DNA of 62,618 bases. Origin: Rhodospirillales bacterium (GTDB lineage Bacteria > Pseudomonadota > Alphaproteobacteria > Rhodospirillales > JASLQF01). The translations under genes and the position numbers were made by a program. Positions 9,142 through 17,699 of the stretch are shown here, piece after piece. The notes under the pieces were generated by a model, which made no database searches, was not told the origin of the DNA, and saw only the letters and a list, made by a program, of their open reading frames with translations. The DNA is taken from positions 1 to 62,618 of the forward strand of contig JASLQF010000058.1 in NCBI GenBank assembly GCA_030744625.1, given 5' to 3'. Every line of letters begins with the position of its first letter. Position 1 is the first letter of the stretch.

Positions 9142-10586
9142 GCGGCGGCGAGATTTTCCAGGAGCGGCGGGCGGCGATGCGCCCAGGGGCGGACCGCCTC
9201 GAGTTCGGCGGCGGCGCCAAGCAGGCGTTCCTCGGCGTGCCACGGCGCGACGAGTTGCAACCCCACCGGCAATTCCTCCGATGTCCACCCCGCCGGCACC
9301 GAAATCGCCGGGTGGCCCGTGTGGTTGAACGGGTGGCTGTACGGGAGCCAGTCGTAGCGCGGCGATCTCAGGACCTTGCCGTTGACCGTCACCGGGTCCC
9401 AGGAAAATTGATCGATCGGGATGGTCGGCATGGTGAGCGTCGGCGTGGCGATCAGATCGAAGCCCGAGAACAGCGCCTCGATGTCCTCAAACAACTTGAC
9501 GCGCGCAAAGGCGGCCTCGAACACGTCCGCGCCGGTCCATCTTGCGCCATCCTCGATGGCTTGGCGCAGGGCGGGGTCAAGTCGCTCGCCGAATTCCTCC
9601 AGCTTGTCGCCATAGGCGGCGTGGAGGCGGGCGCCGACCAGCACGAACAGAATGTGCACGGACGCCAACAGGTCGAGGTCTATTTCCTCGACCTCGGCGC
9701 CAAGTCCGCCAAGCGCCTCCACCGCCGCCTCGCATTGGGCCAAGGTGTCATGGTCGACTTCCGTGTTGCCCACCTTGGAAGTCCAGGCGACACGCATCCC
9801 CTTCATGTCTCCACGCGCATCGGCGGCGGCGCCGAAATCCCGGCGGCGCGTTCCAAGCGAAAGGGGATCGCGCTCGTCGGGCCCGGTCACCACGCTCATC
9901 ATGAGCGCCCCATCCGACACCGTTCTCGTCAAGGGGCCGATAACATTGGCCTTGTCGAAGAAATCAAGAACGTCGGTGTTGGGCCAGGCGCCCGCCGTCG
10001 TCTTCAGGCCGACGACGCCACAGCAGCTCGCCGGGATGCGCACCGAGCCGGCGCGGTCGGTGCCGATGGCCAGTGCCCCGCAGCCGCTGGCCAGCGCGGC
10101 GCCGGCGCCGCCCGACGAGCCGCCGGGCGTGTGCTCCAGGTTCCAGGGGTTGCGGGTCGTGCCCCAAAGCGGGTTGTCGGTAACCCCCTTGGGTCCGCAC
10201 TCGGGCATGTTGGTGATGCCGAGCACGATGCCGCCCGCCGCCTTGAGACGGGCGACGACGGGCGCGTCTTCGGCGGGGACGTTGTTCTCGAACATGTACG
10301 AGCCCCAGGTGATGCGCTCCCCCGCCACGTCGATCATGTCCTTGACGGTGAAGGGAACACCGTGCAGGAGGCCCAGCGCATCCCCGTTGCCGACCGCCGC
10401 CTCGGCGGCCTTGGCTTCGGCGCGGGCGGCTTCGGCGCGGACAACGGTGAAGGCGTTGATGTGGGGCTGCACGGCCTCGACGCGCGCCAGGATAGCGTCG
10501 ACGAGTTCGACCGGGGAGAGCTGGCGCGCCGCGATCAGGCGGGCGGCCTCGCCGCCCGAGAGAAAACACAAGTCGTCGCCAGTCAT
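9138..10586 (-). CDS. Amidase, amidase-signature family
   Basis: Protein of 482 residues that should hydrolyse an amide bond through the Ser-cisSer-Lys triad. The lysine is in FTVKDMIDV, the cis-serine in GGSSGGAGAAL, and the nucleophilic serine in GTDRAGSVRIPAS, where the usual GG before the serine is AG. It is not GatA: there is no gatB or gatC nearby, and the C-terminal region resembles broad amidases. Substrate unknown. The gene sits between the unknown protein and fmt, interrupting the usual truA-fmt order. Its start is preceded by a duplicated ribosome-binding site (see 10584-10611). Confidence 0.85.
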   Translation of the reverse strand: MTGDDLCFLSGGEAARLIAARQLSPVELVDAILARVEAVQPHINAFTVVRAEAARAEAKAAEAAVGNGDALGLLHGVPFTVKDMIDVAGERITWGSYMFENNVPAEDAPVVARLKAAGGIVLGITNMPECGPKGVTDNPLWGTTRNPWNLEHTPGGSSGGAGAALASGCGALAIGTDRAGSVRIPASCCGVVGLKTTAGAWPNTDVLDFFDKANVIGPLTRTVSDGALMMSVVTGPDERDPLSLGTRRRDFGAAADARGDMKGMRVAWTSKVGNTEVDHDTLAQCEAAVEALGGLGAEVEEIDLDLLASVHILFVLVGARLHAAYGDKLEEFGERLDPALRQAIEDGARWTGADVFEAAFARVKLFEDIEALFSGFDLIATPTLTMPTIPIDQFSWDPVTVNGKVLRSPRYDWLPYSHPFNHTGHPAISVPAGWTSEELPVGLQLVAPWHAEERLLGAAAELEAVRPWAHRRPPLLENLAAA

Positions 10587-10611
10587 GATACGCCTCCCAT
10601 GATACGCCTCC
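10584..10611 (-). promoter_or_regulatory. Tandem duplicated ribosome-binding site and start of the amidase
   Basis: On the minus strand GGAGGCGTATCATG occurs twice head to tail (14 bases each). The downstream copy starts the amidase. The upstream copy opens a five-codon reading frame (Met-Gly-Gly-Val-Ser) whose TGA overlaps the amidase ATG. This could be a harmless slippage duplication or a tiny translationally coupled leader. Confidence 0.7.
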
Positions 10612-10728
10612 CGTTCTGCCCCCAGGCCTTGTTTTCAGGGGCGGTCCTCAAGGATGCACGTAACCCACGTTGGCCGTCCGCACAACCCCCCACGACCCCC
10701 TCACGACCCAATGAAGCCGCACGCCGGC

Positions 10729-11634
10729 TCAATCGAGCCGCGTCCCCGGCGCCACGGCGTAGCCGCGCAGGAAGGCCTCTGTCGCGGCCGCGGCGCGTCC
10801 CGCCCGTTGCACCGATAGCGGCCGCAAGGCGCCGTCGCCGCAGGCCACGCTTAGGCGACCGTCAAGCACGGTACCGGGTGCCGCCCCGGCGGTGCCCCCG
10901 ACGACCTCGGCGGTAAGCACCTTGATGCGCTGGCCGTGGTGTTCGAACCAGGCTCCCGGCCACGGATCGAAGGCGCGCACGGCGCGCTCCACCTCGGCGG
11001 CCGGGCGCCGCCAGTCGAGGCGTCCCTCGCCGCGCGCCAGCTTGGCCGCGTAGGTGATGCCCTCGGCGGGCTGCGGAACCTCTTGCAGGCGCCCCGCGGC
11101 GACGCCCTCGAGGGCGTCGACCATGAGCCGGGCGCCGAGGGCGGCGAGCCCGTCGTGGAGGGTCGAGGCGGTGGCGTCGGCCGCGATGGGCAGGCTTTCG
11201 GCGAGCACGATGGGCCCGCTGTCCAGGCCCTCGTCCATGCGCATGATGGTGATTCCGGTTTCCGCGTCGCCGGCCAGGATGGCCCTCTGGATGGGTGCCG
11301 CGCCGCGCCAGCGGGGCAGCAGCGAGGCGTGGACGTTGAAGCACCCGAGCCGGGTCGCCTCGAGAACCCCCCCGGGCAGGATCAGCCCATAGGCGGCGAC
11401 GACGGCGGCGTCGCACCGAAAAGCGGCGAAGCGCGCCCGTTCGGCCTCGCCGGTGAGTTTCGCCGGTGAGTGCACGGCAAGCCCGGCATCCTCGGCTAAG
11501 GCGTGGACCGGGCAGCGTTTTTCACGGTGTCCACGGCCGGCCGGTCGCGGCGGCTGGGTGTAGACGGCGGCCACATGGTGGCCGGCCTCGATAAGGCCGG
11601 CGAGCACGGGTACCGCGAAGTCGGGACTGCCCAT
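10729..11634 (-). CDS. fmt: Methionyl-tRNA formyltransferase
   Basis: Protein of at least 301 residues that formylates initiator Met-tRNA using 10-formyltetrahydrofolate. The Rossmann-like catalytic domain carries the family pattern at [20 protein letters not shown], and the C-terminal OB-like domain follows. From the first ATG (11634) it begins [11 protein letters not shown], but family members normally have five or so more residues, and in-frame codons for KLVF lie just upstream with no ATG, GTG or TTG. A good Shine-Dalgarno (AGGAGA) lies 38 bases upstream of the ATG. The true start is therefore uncertain. It follows def, forming the usual def-fmt pair. Confidence 0.9.
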   Translation of the reverse strand: MGSPDFAVPVLAGLIEAGHHVAAVYTQPPRPAGRGHREKRCPVHALAEDAGLAVHSPAKLTGEAERARFAAFRCDAAVVAAYGLILPGGVLEATRLGCFNVHASLLPRWRGAAPIQRAILAGDAETGITIMRMDEGLDSGPIVLAESLPIAADATASTLHDGLAALGARLMVDALEGVAAGRLQEVPQPAEGITYAAKLARGEGRLDWRRPAAEVERAVRAFDPWPGAWFEHHGQRIKVLTAEVVGGTAGAAPGTVLDGRLSVACGDGALRPLSVQRAGRAAAATEAFLRGYAVAPGTRLD

Positions 11635-11695
11635 GAAGACCAGCTTTAGGGGCGTGACCGGGAAAGCGGGTTCTCCTTTCTTGCCGCGGGGCCGC

Positions 11696-12220
11696 CTAGG
11701 CCGTGGCCGGCTCCTTTGCCTTCTTCGTCTTGGCCAGCTTGCGCAGGATGATGTTGCGCTTGAGCGCCGACAGATGGTCGACGAACAGCACGCCGTCCAG
11801 GTGATCCATCTCGTGCTGGATGCAGGTAGAGAGGATGCCCTTGGCGTCGAGTTCGCGGATCTCGTTGTCGCGGTCGAGGTAGCGCACGCCGATCTCGGCG
11901 GGCCGCGTCACCTCGGCGTAGTGCTCGGGCAGGGACAGGCAGCCCTCCTCGTTGACCATCATCTCGTCCGAGGCGCGCACGATCTCCGGGTCGGCCATGC
12001 CGAGCGGCGTGCTTTCGGCGTCGGAATGGGTGACGTCGACGACGATGACGCGCTTTTGCACGCCCACCTGCGGTGCCGCCAGGCCGATGCCGTCGTCGGC
12101 GTACATGCTCTCCATCAAGTCGTCCATGAGGGTTAGCACGTCGGCGTCGACCCGCCCGACGGGTTCGCACTTGACCTTCAGGCGCGGGTCGGGCGCGATG
12201 ATGATGGGCAGGATGGCCAT
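11696..12220 (-). CDS. def: Peptide deformylase
   Basis: Protein of 174 residues that removes the formyl group from new polypeptides. All three family motifs are present: [17 protein letters not shown] and QHEMDHLDG, which supply the metal-binding Cys and two His and the catalytic Glu. A lysine-rich tail ([11 protein letters not shown]) extends past the core. It is cotranscribed with fmt, 61 bases upstream of the fmt ATG, linking addition and removal of the formyl group. Confidence 0.96.
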   Translation of the reverse strand: MAILPIIIAPDPRLKVKCEPVGRVDADVLTLMDDLMESMYADDGIGLAAPQVGVQKRVIVVDVTHSDAESTPLGMADPEIVRASDEMMVNEEGCLSLPEHYAEVTRPAEIGVRYLDRDNEIRELDAKGILSTCIQHEMDHLDGVLFVDHLSALKRNIILRKLAKTKKAKEPATA

Positions 12221-12358
12221 GAGTGGTCCCGGTTTGCTTGGGTTCCTAGGCCGTCCACATATGGCCTTGGGGGGGCCGCGTCAAGGGTGGTCAGGGCGGG
12301 GGAGGTGGATTAAGGTCGCCCAGTCTCGGCCCCGTGATGCACGGTACGGACCCGCCCC

Positions 12359-13444
12359 ATGGACGTCACGCTTCTTTTGATCGTTCTCGCCGTCGCCGTG
12401 GTCGTCGCCATTGTTTTCGGAATTGTGGCGGTGCGCGGCGCCCGCGCCGAAAGCGCCGCCCGGCTCGCCCGCCTCGCCGAGATCGCCGAAGGGCTGGCGA
12501 CAACCCAGGCCGAATTCTCCGGCAAGTTCGACGAGGCCCGCAAGACCACCGGCGAGCGCCTGGATGCGCTCTCCAAGCGGCTCGGCGACGGCCTCACCGA
12601 GAGCGCCGAGAAGACCGGCGAATCCCTCAAGGGGCTGCACGAGCGCCTCGCCGTAATCGACGCCGCCCAGAAGAACATCACGGACCTGTCCCAGCAGATG
12701 GTGGGATTGCAGGACATTCTCTCCAACAAGCAGGCGCGCGGGGCGTTTGGGGAAATCCAACTGCAGGACCTGGTGACGGCGATCCTGCCGCCCTCGGCCT
12801 ACGCCATGCAGGCGAAGCTGAGCAATGGCAAGATCGTGGACTGCCTGCTCAACCTGCCCAATCCGCCGGGGTTCATCGCCATCGATGCCAAGTTCCCGCT
12901 GGAGAGCTACAACGCGCTGCGCCAGGCCGACGGCGATACGGAAAAGGTGCGGGCGGAGCGAGCCTTTTCCGCCGATGTCCGCAAGCACGTCAGGGACATC
13001 GAGGAGAAGTACATCGTGCCCGGCGAGACCGCCGAATCGGCCCTCATGTTCCTGCCCTCGGAGGCGGTCTATGCCGAGCTCCACGCCAATTTCCGCGTCG
13101 TCGTCGAGGACTCCTTCCGCCGCCGGGTGTGGATCGTCTCGCCGACCACGCTGATGGCCACCCTGAACACCGTGCGCGCCGTCCTCAAGGACGCCCAGAT
13201 GAAGGAGCAGGCGGGCCTCATTCAGGCCGAGGTGGAGAAGATGCTCGTCGACGTGCGGCGCCTCGACGAGAGGGTGGACAGCCTGCACAAGCATTTCGAT
13301 CAGGCCGGCCGCGATGTCGAGCAGATTCGCACATCGTCGAAGAAGGTCACGGGCCGCGGCGTGAAGATCGAGGGAATGCAGCTCGAGGCGCCGTCGCCGG
13401 CCGAGGACCTGGCGCCGCCGCAAGACCGCCTGCGCGAAGTCTAG
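12359..13444 (+). CDS. rmuC: RmuC-family DNA recombination protein
   Basis: Protein of 361 residues. One N-terminal membrane segment (residues 4-25) is followed by a long coiled-coil-like region (about 30-110) and the RmuC nuclease-like core, seen in FGEIQLQDLVTAILPP, FIAIDAKFPLESY and ALMFLPSEAVYAEL. In E. coli rmuC limits inversion rearrangements at short inverted repeats; the biochemical activity is not settled. The protein is shorter than E. coli RmuC but typical for alphaproteobacteria. It is divergent from def and its stop overlaps the convergent TPR gene stop within CTAG at 13441-13444. Confidence 0.9.
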   Translation: MDVTLLLIVLAVAVVVAIVFGIVAVRGARAESAARLARLAEIAEGLATTQAEFSGKFDEARKTTGERLDALSKRLGDGLTESAEKTGESLKGLHERLAVIDAAQKNITDLSQQMVGLQDILSNKQARGAFGEIQLQDLVTAILPPSAYAMQAKLSNGKIVDCLLNLPNPPGFIAIDAKFPLESYNALRQADGDTEKVRAERAFSADVRKHVRDIEEKYIVPGETAESALMFLPSEAVYAELHANFRVVVEDSFRRRVWIVSPTTLMATLNTVRAVLKDAQMKEQAGLIQAEVEKMLVDVRRLDERVDSLHKHFDQAGRDVEQIRTSSKKVTGRGVKIEGMQLEAPSPAEDLAPPQDRLREV

Positions 13445-15216
13445 GCCTCCGTGGCCAGCGCCGCGAGCGCCTCGCGCACGGCCTCGAAGACGGAATCCCA
13501 GTCCCCGGCGCGGCGCTGCCTGAACAATTTGAGCGTCGGGTACCAGGGCGTGTCGTCGCGCCCGGCCGGCCACAGGTAGCTGGAGGCGAAGGCGGCCAGT
13601 ACCCACGCCGGACGTCCCAGCGCGCCGGCCAGGTGGACGACCGCGGTATCGACGGCGATCACCAGGTCGAGGGCGGCGATGGCAGCCGCCGTATCGGCGA
13701 AATCACCGAGTCCGGCCCCCAGGTCGATCACGTTGCCGGCGGCGGGCAGGGTCTCGAAGCCGGGGCCCGCGCCGCCCACCTGCAGGCTGAAGAAGCGCAC
13801 CCCCGGAATCGAGAACAGAGGCTCGAAGCGCCCGGGCTCGACGGAGCGCTTGCGGTCCTCGCGGTGCGTCGGGCTGCCCGCCCAGGCGAAACCGACGGCC
13901 AAGCCATCGCCCTCAGCGATGCGCGGGTCGGCGGCGGCGCCGGCGGGGACCGCCAGGTAGGGGATGTCGGCGGGGACCGTCTCCACGGTGGTGCCGAAAA
14001 TCCCTGGCAAGCTCATCAGCGGCGCGTGGACGTCGAAGGGCGGCAAGGGGTCTCCGGCGTCTATTGCGTCGGCGACGCCCTCGATCTCCTTGAACAATCG
14101 GGTCAGCCCGGCCCGGCATTCGATGACCACCCGGGCTTCCCTGGCCGCTACCAGAGGGGCGTAGCGGACAAACTGCAGGGCGTCGCCGAACCCCTGCTCG
14201 GTGTGTAGGAGGATGGTCTTGCCGTGGACATCGCCGCCGTCCCACAGGGGTTGTTCCAGGTCCTTGCGGGGGGTCGTGAAATCCGGGTTATTCCAGCGCC
14301 ACTCGTATTCGCGCCAGCCTTCCTCGTAGTCGCCGTTCTGCAACAGCGCCAGGGCCAGGTTCCAGTGCAGGTCGGCGTTGGGCTGGTCGGGCGGCGCCAA
14401 TTCAAGGGCGCGGCGGAATCTGGCGATGGCGTCTTCCATGCGTCCCAGGGATTGCAGGGCGCTGCCCAGATTGACGTGGGCGTCCAGGTATTCCGGGGTA
14501 ATCCGGATGGCCCGCTCGAAGCTCTCCACGGCGTCCTCGTGGCGGTCCAGGGCGAGGGCGGCGTTGGCCAGGTTGTAATGCTTCTCGGCGCTTTCCGGGC
14601 TGAGCCGGACCGCCTCCTGGTAGTGATTCAGGGCTTCCTCGCCCTGGCCCAACTCGAACAACGCGTTGCCCATGCTGAACCAGGCGTTGGCGTTGCCCGG
14701 ATCGCCCTCCAACGCCAGGCGGTAGTTCTCCACCGCCTTCTCGTGCTTGCCGAGGCCGAGCATGGCGTTGGCCAGGTTGGCGCGCGCCGCCGCCAGGTCC
14801 GGCTTGGTGTTCAGTGCGTCCTCGCAGATGGCCGCCGCCTCCACGTGGCGGCCCAGGTCGTTGAGGGCGCTCGCCAGGTTGCTTACCACCTCCGGCATCA
14901 GCGGGTTCATTTTCAGCGCCACCTGGAAGATCTCCACCGCTTCTTCGGCGCGTCCCGCCGCCTGCAGGGCGTTGCCCAGGTTGACGTGGGCGGCGAAATA
15001 GTCGGGGGCCAGTTCGGTGGCCCGCTGGATCAGCCCCACCGCGGCTTGCGGGTTGCCCGCCGCCTGCATGATGACGCCCAACAGGTTGAGGGCGTCCACG
15101 TTGTCGGGGTCGCGCTCGAGAATGGTTTTGTAGATGCGCCCGGCTTCGGCCAGGTCGCCGGTGCGGTGCAGCTCGAATCCCTTTTTCAGCTCCTCGCCGG
15201 TGTTGGCGGCATTCAT
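13441..15216 (-). CDS. TPR-repeat protein with a glycosyltransferase-like C-terminus
   Basis: Protein of 591 residues. Residues about 5-345 hold some nine or ten 34-residue TPR units (for example AAHVNLGNALQAAGRAEEAV and DAHVNLGSALQSLGRMEDAI). Residues about 360-590 resemble the glycosyltransferase family 9/41-like domain often fused to TPRs, with GFAWAGSPTHREDRKRS and DLVIAVDTAVVHLAGALG as the likely nucleotide-sugar region. It may modify proteins or polysaccharide, but acceptor and donor are unknown. The ATG at 15216 opens directly into the first TPR; the frame extends further upstream into recR but is not needed. It lies just downstream of recR on the same strand. Confidence 0.82.
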   Translation of the reverse strand: MNAANTGEELKKGFELHRTGDLAEAGRIYKTILERDPDNVDALNLLGVIMQAAGNPQAAVGLIQRATELAPDYFAAHVNLGNALQAAGRAEEAVEIFQVALKMNPLMPEVVSNLASALNDLGRHVEAAAICEDALNTKPDLAAARANLANAMLGLGKHEKAVENYRLALEGDPGNANAWFSMGNALFELGQGEEALNHYQEAVRLSPESAEKHYNLANAALALDRHEDAVESFERAIRITPEYLDAHVNLGSALQSLGRMEDAIARFRRALELAPPDQPNADLHWNLALALLQNGDYEEGWREYEWRWNNPDFTTPRKDLEQPLWDGGDVHGKTILLHTEQGFGDALQFVRYAPLVAAREARVVIECRAGLTRLFKEIEGVADAIDAGDPLPPFDVHAPLMSLPGIFGTTVETVPADIPYLAVPAGAAADPRIAEGDGLAVGFAWAGSPTHREDRKRSVEPGRFEPLFSIPGVRFFSLQVGGAGPGFETLPAAGNVIDLGAGLGDFADTAAAIAALDLVIAVDTAVVHLAGALGRPAWVLAAFASSYLWPAGRDDTPWYPTLKLFRQRRAGDWDSVFEAVREALAALATEA

Positions 15217-15227
15217 GGGCGCGTTCC

Positions 15228-15821
15228 CTAGACCGGCCGGCGCGCCTTCAGCGCGGCGCTCAGCGTTCCCTCGTCCAGGTAGTCGAGTTCGCCGCCCACC
15301 GGCACGCCGTGGGCGAGGCCGGAAAGGACGACGCCGCATTCGCCCAGCGCGTCGGCGATGTAGTGGGCCGTGGTTTGGCCGTCCACGGTGGCGCTCACGG
15401 CGAGGATGATTTCCTCGACTTCGGAGGCCCCGGCGCGGGCAACAAGCCTGGGGATATTGAGGTCGTCCGGCCCCACCCCGTCGAGGGCGGAGAGCGTGCC
15501 GCCGAGCACGTGGTAGCGCCCCTTGAAGGCCGCCGTGCGCTCCAGCGCCCACAGGTCGGCCACGTCCTCGACGACGCAGATGACGGAGCCCTCGCGCCGG
15601 CCATCGGAACATATGGCACACGGGTCGCGCACATCGAGGTTTCCGCATTCCGAGCACGTGCCCACGTTCTCCGCGGTGTTGGCCAGGGCTTTGACGAGGG
15701 GTTGCAGGAGGGACTCGCGGCGCTTGACGAGATAGAGCGCGGCGCGGCGCGCCGAGCGTGGCCCCAACCCAGGCAGTTTGGCGAGGAGCTGAATCAGCTT
15801 TTCGATGTCGGAGGTGATCAT
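15228..15821 (-). CDS. recR: Recombination mediator RecR
   Basis: Protein of 197 residues of the RecFOR pathway, which loads RecA on gapped DNA. The N-terminal helix-hairpin-helix is [20 protein letters not shown], the zinc finger is [16 protein letters not shown], and the Toprim domain follows with [14 protein letters not shown]. Length is standard. It is downstream of ybaB, the usual dnaX-ybaB-recR order. Confidence 0.96.
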   Translation of the reverse strand: MITSDIEKLIQLLAKLPGLGPRSARRAALYLVKRRESLLQPLVKALANTAENVGTCSECGNLDVRDPCAICSDGRREGSVICVVEDVADLWALERTAAFKGRYHVLGGTLSALDGVGPDDLNIPRLVARAGASEVEEIILAVSATVDGQTTAHYIADALGECGVVLSGLAHGVPVGGELDYLDEGTLSAALKARRPV

Positions 15822-15891
15822 GACTTCCGGCTTCCGGCCATCGGCATGCGGCGCGGCTTGGTGGCGGCCGGACGCCGACCGCCGGGCTCTC

Positions 15892-16215
15892 TTAGAAAGG
15901 TGGCATCATTCCCGGCGGCAACTGCAATCCGCCGGTAAGCTCCGACATTCTTTCGGCGATTACCGCCTCGACCTTGGCCTTGGCGTCGTTGAAGGCGGCC
16001 ACGACAAGGTCCTCCAGGACCTCGCCGCCGCCGGCCTCCATGAGCGAAGGGTCGATCTTCACCTCGCGCAATTCGGTCTTGCCGTTGAGCGTCACCCGCA
16101 CCATGCCGCCGCCGGAGGACCCCGTGACCTCGACGCCGGCAAGCTGCTCCTGAAGCTCCTGCATGCGGGACTGAATCTGCCCGGCCTGCTTCAACATCTC
16201 GCCAAGGTTCTTCAT
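15892..16215 (-). CDS. ybaB: YbaB/EbfC nucleoid-associated protein
   Basis: Protein of 107 residues beginning [20 protein letters not shown], the hallmark of the YbaB/EbfC family, small dimeric DNA-binding proteins. The body ([19 protein letters not shown]) and end ([18 protein letters not shown]) also fit. The ATG at 16215 is chosen; the frame runs 30 codons further upstream but that part is not family-like and overlaps the divergent exonuclease start. Conserved next to recR. Confidence 0.95.
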   Translation of the reverse strand: MKNLGEMLKQAGQIQSRMQELQEQLAGVEVTGSSGGGMVRVTLNGKTELREVKIDPSLMEAGGGEVLEDLVVAAFNDAKAKVEAVIAERMSELTGGLQLPPGMMPPF

Positions 16216-16293
16216 GGGTGGCGGACTCCGATTCCTGGCGCCGCGGTGGGAGGACCTCTGCGCACAGTGTATAACAGGCCGGGGGTACGAGTC

Positions 16294-17124
16294 ATGCGGC
16301 ACCAAAGCCTATTCGTCTTCGACATCGAGACGGTGCCCGACACCGACGCGGTGCCGGCGCTCACCGGCTTCGAGGACACGGACGTGGCGGCGCGCCGCGC
16401 CGAGATCGAGCGCTATCACCTGGACATCACCGACGGCCGCAATGCTTTCCCGCGCCAGCCTTTCCATCGGGTCGTCGCCATCAGCTTCCTGGAGGCCGAG
16501 ATCGAGCGCGACGGCACCTTTGAGGCCTATCACCTGCGCGAGCTGCGCTCCGGCGGCGAGGCCGGGTTCGACGAAAAGCAGCTGCTGCAGGGCTTCTTCG
16601 GCTATTTCGAGCGCTTGCGCCCGCGTCTCGTCAGCTTCAACGGCCGTGGCTTCGACCTGCCGGTGCTCAAGTACCGGGCCATGAAGCATGGCATTCCCGC
16701 CTCCCATCTCCACCAGGCCGGGGACAAGTGGAACAGCTACACGAGCCGTTACGCCGAGGACTGGCACTGTGATTTGCAGGACGTGCTCTCCGATCACGGC
16801 GCCTCGGCGCGGGTCAGGCTCAACGAGGTGTGCTCGGTGATAGGGTTCCCCGGCAAGTTCGGCGTCGACGGCGCCCAGGTGGCCGGGCTCTTCGACGAAG
16901 GGCGCCTCGGCGATATCCGCGACTACTGCGAAACCGATGTCCTCAACACCTACCTGGTCTACCTGCGCCACATGCTGCATCGGGGGACCATGACCCCGGA
17001 CGGCTACAACCGCGCTATCGCGGACGTAATCGCCCTGATCGAGGCGGAAAAGGAGAAGCGCCCCCACCTCGGTGCCTTCCTCGATGCCTGGGGCGCCGCC
17101 TCGGAAAACACGTTCACGATTTAG
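16294..17124 (+). CDS. 3'-5' exonuclease, PolB-like DEDD family
   Basis: Protein of 276 residues that resembles the predicted 3'-5' exonuclease related to the PolB exonuclease domain. The DEDD acidic residues can be placed: FDIETVPD (ExoI), VSFNGRGFDLPVLKYRA (ExoII) and DYCETDVLNTYLVYLR (ExoIII). It has no polymerase domain. It is encoded on the strand opposite to dnaX, ytoQ, ybaB and recR, so it was placed inside the usually contiguous dnaX-ybaB-recR run. A role in DNA repair or proofreading is inferred from family and neighbours. Confidence 0.8.
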   Translation: MRHQSLFVFDIETVPDTDAVPALTGFEDTDVAARRAEIERYHLDITDGRNAFPRQPFHRVVAISFLEAEIERDGTFEAYHLRELRSGGEAGFDEKQLLQGFFGYFERLRPRLVSFNGRGFDLPVLKYRAMKHGIPASHLHQAGDKWNSYTSRYAEDWHCDLQDVLSDHGASARVRLNEVCSVIGFPGKFGVDGAQVAGLFDEGRLGDIRDYCETDVLNTYLVYLRHMLHRGTMTPDGYNRAIADVIALIEAEKEKRPHLGAFLDAWGAASENTFTI

Positions 17125-17171
17125 GATGCGGCCGCGACTCCCGGGCGGGCGAGAATAGCGGCCGGAGGTGC

Positions 17172-17663
17172 TTATTCCGCCGCGTACGCCTCTTTGGTGG
17201 TGGCCGGCATGTCTCCGCGTGTGATGTAGGCCAGCGCCTGGACGACTTGGCGGGGCTCACCGGCGACGGCGCTGGCGGCGGCGTCGATCTCTTTCAGGGC
17301 ATGGTCGTGTTCGCTCGGGTGCAGCGTGATGATCGGCTTGCCGAGCGTCACGGCGCAACCGGCGTCGAAGGCGGCGTTCCATTGCTTGTATTTCTCACCG
17401 AAACGAACGACGACGATGTCGGCGTCGGCGATCAGGGTGCGGTTGCGGATGGCGTTGAGCCGCGCGCCCTTGCGGTCGTGCCAGATACTGCTGTTCTCGG
17501 CGCCGAAGATGGCGACGCCGCAGTCGTCCGAATCGTTGTGAACGGTATTCGGTGCGCACAGTTCGACCGGGAGATCCATCTCCGTGACCCCGGCGGCGAT
17601 CTGTTCGCGCCAATCGCTATGAATTTCGCCGGACAGATAGACCTTCCAGACCCGCTCGCTCAT
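17172..17663 (-). CDS. YtoQ-family protein
   Basis: Protein of 163 residues matching the YtoQ family, distantly related in fold to nucleoside 2-deoxyribosyltransferases. Typical segments are KVYLSGEIHSDWREQI near the start, and ADADIVVVRFGEKYKQWNAA followed by GKPIITLHPSEHDHALKEID. The biochemical role is not established. An excellent ribosome-binding site (AAAGGAGG) lies upstream of the ATG. It is downstream of dnaX on the same strand. Confidence 0.8.
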   Translation of the reverse strand: MSERVWKVYLSGEIHSDWREQIAAGVTEMDLPVELCAPNTVHNDSDDCGVAIFGAENSSIWHDRKGARLNAIRNRTLIADADIVVVRFGEKYKQWNAAFDAGCAVTLGKPIITLHPSEHDHALKEIDAAASAVAGEPRQVVQALAYITRGDMPATTKEAYAAE

Positions 17664-17699
17664 CGCTCGCCTCCTTTTATTCGGATACTTGTTTGGTTC

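Noticed and set aside
8769-10916. Open frame of 715 codons on the plus strand over the amidase
   Set aside because: It overlaps the unknown gene and the amidase on opposite strands; the protein is Arg/Pro-rich with no domain.
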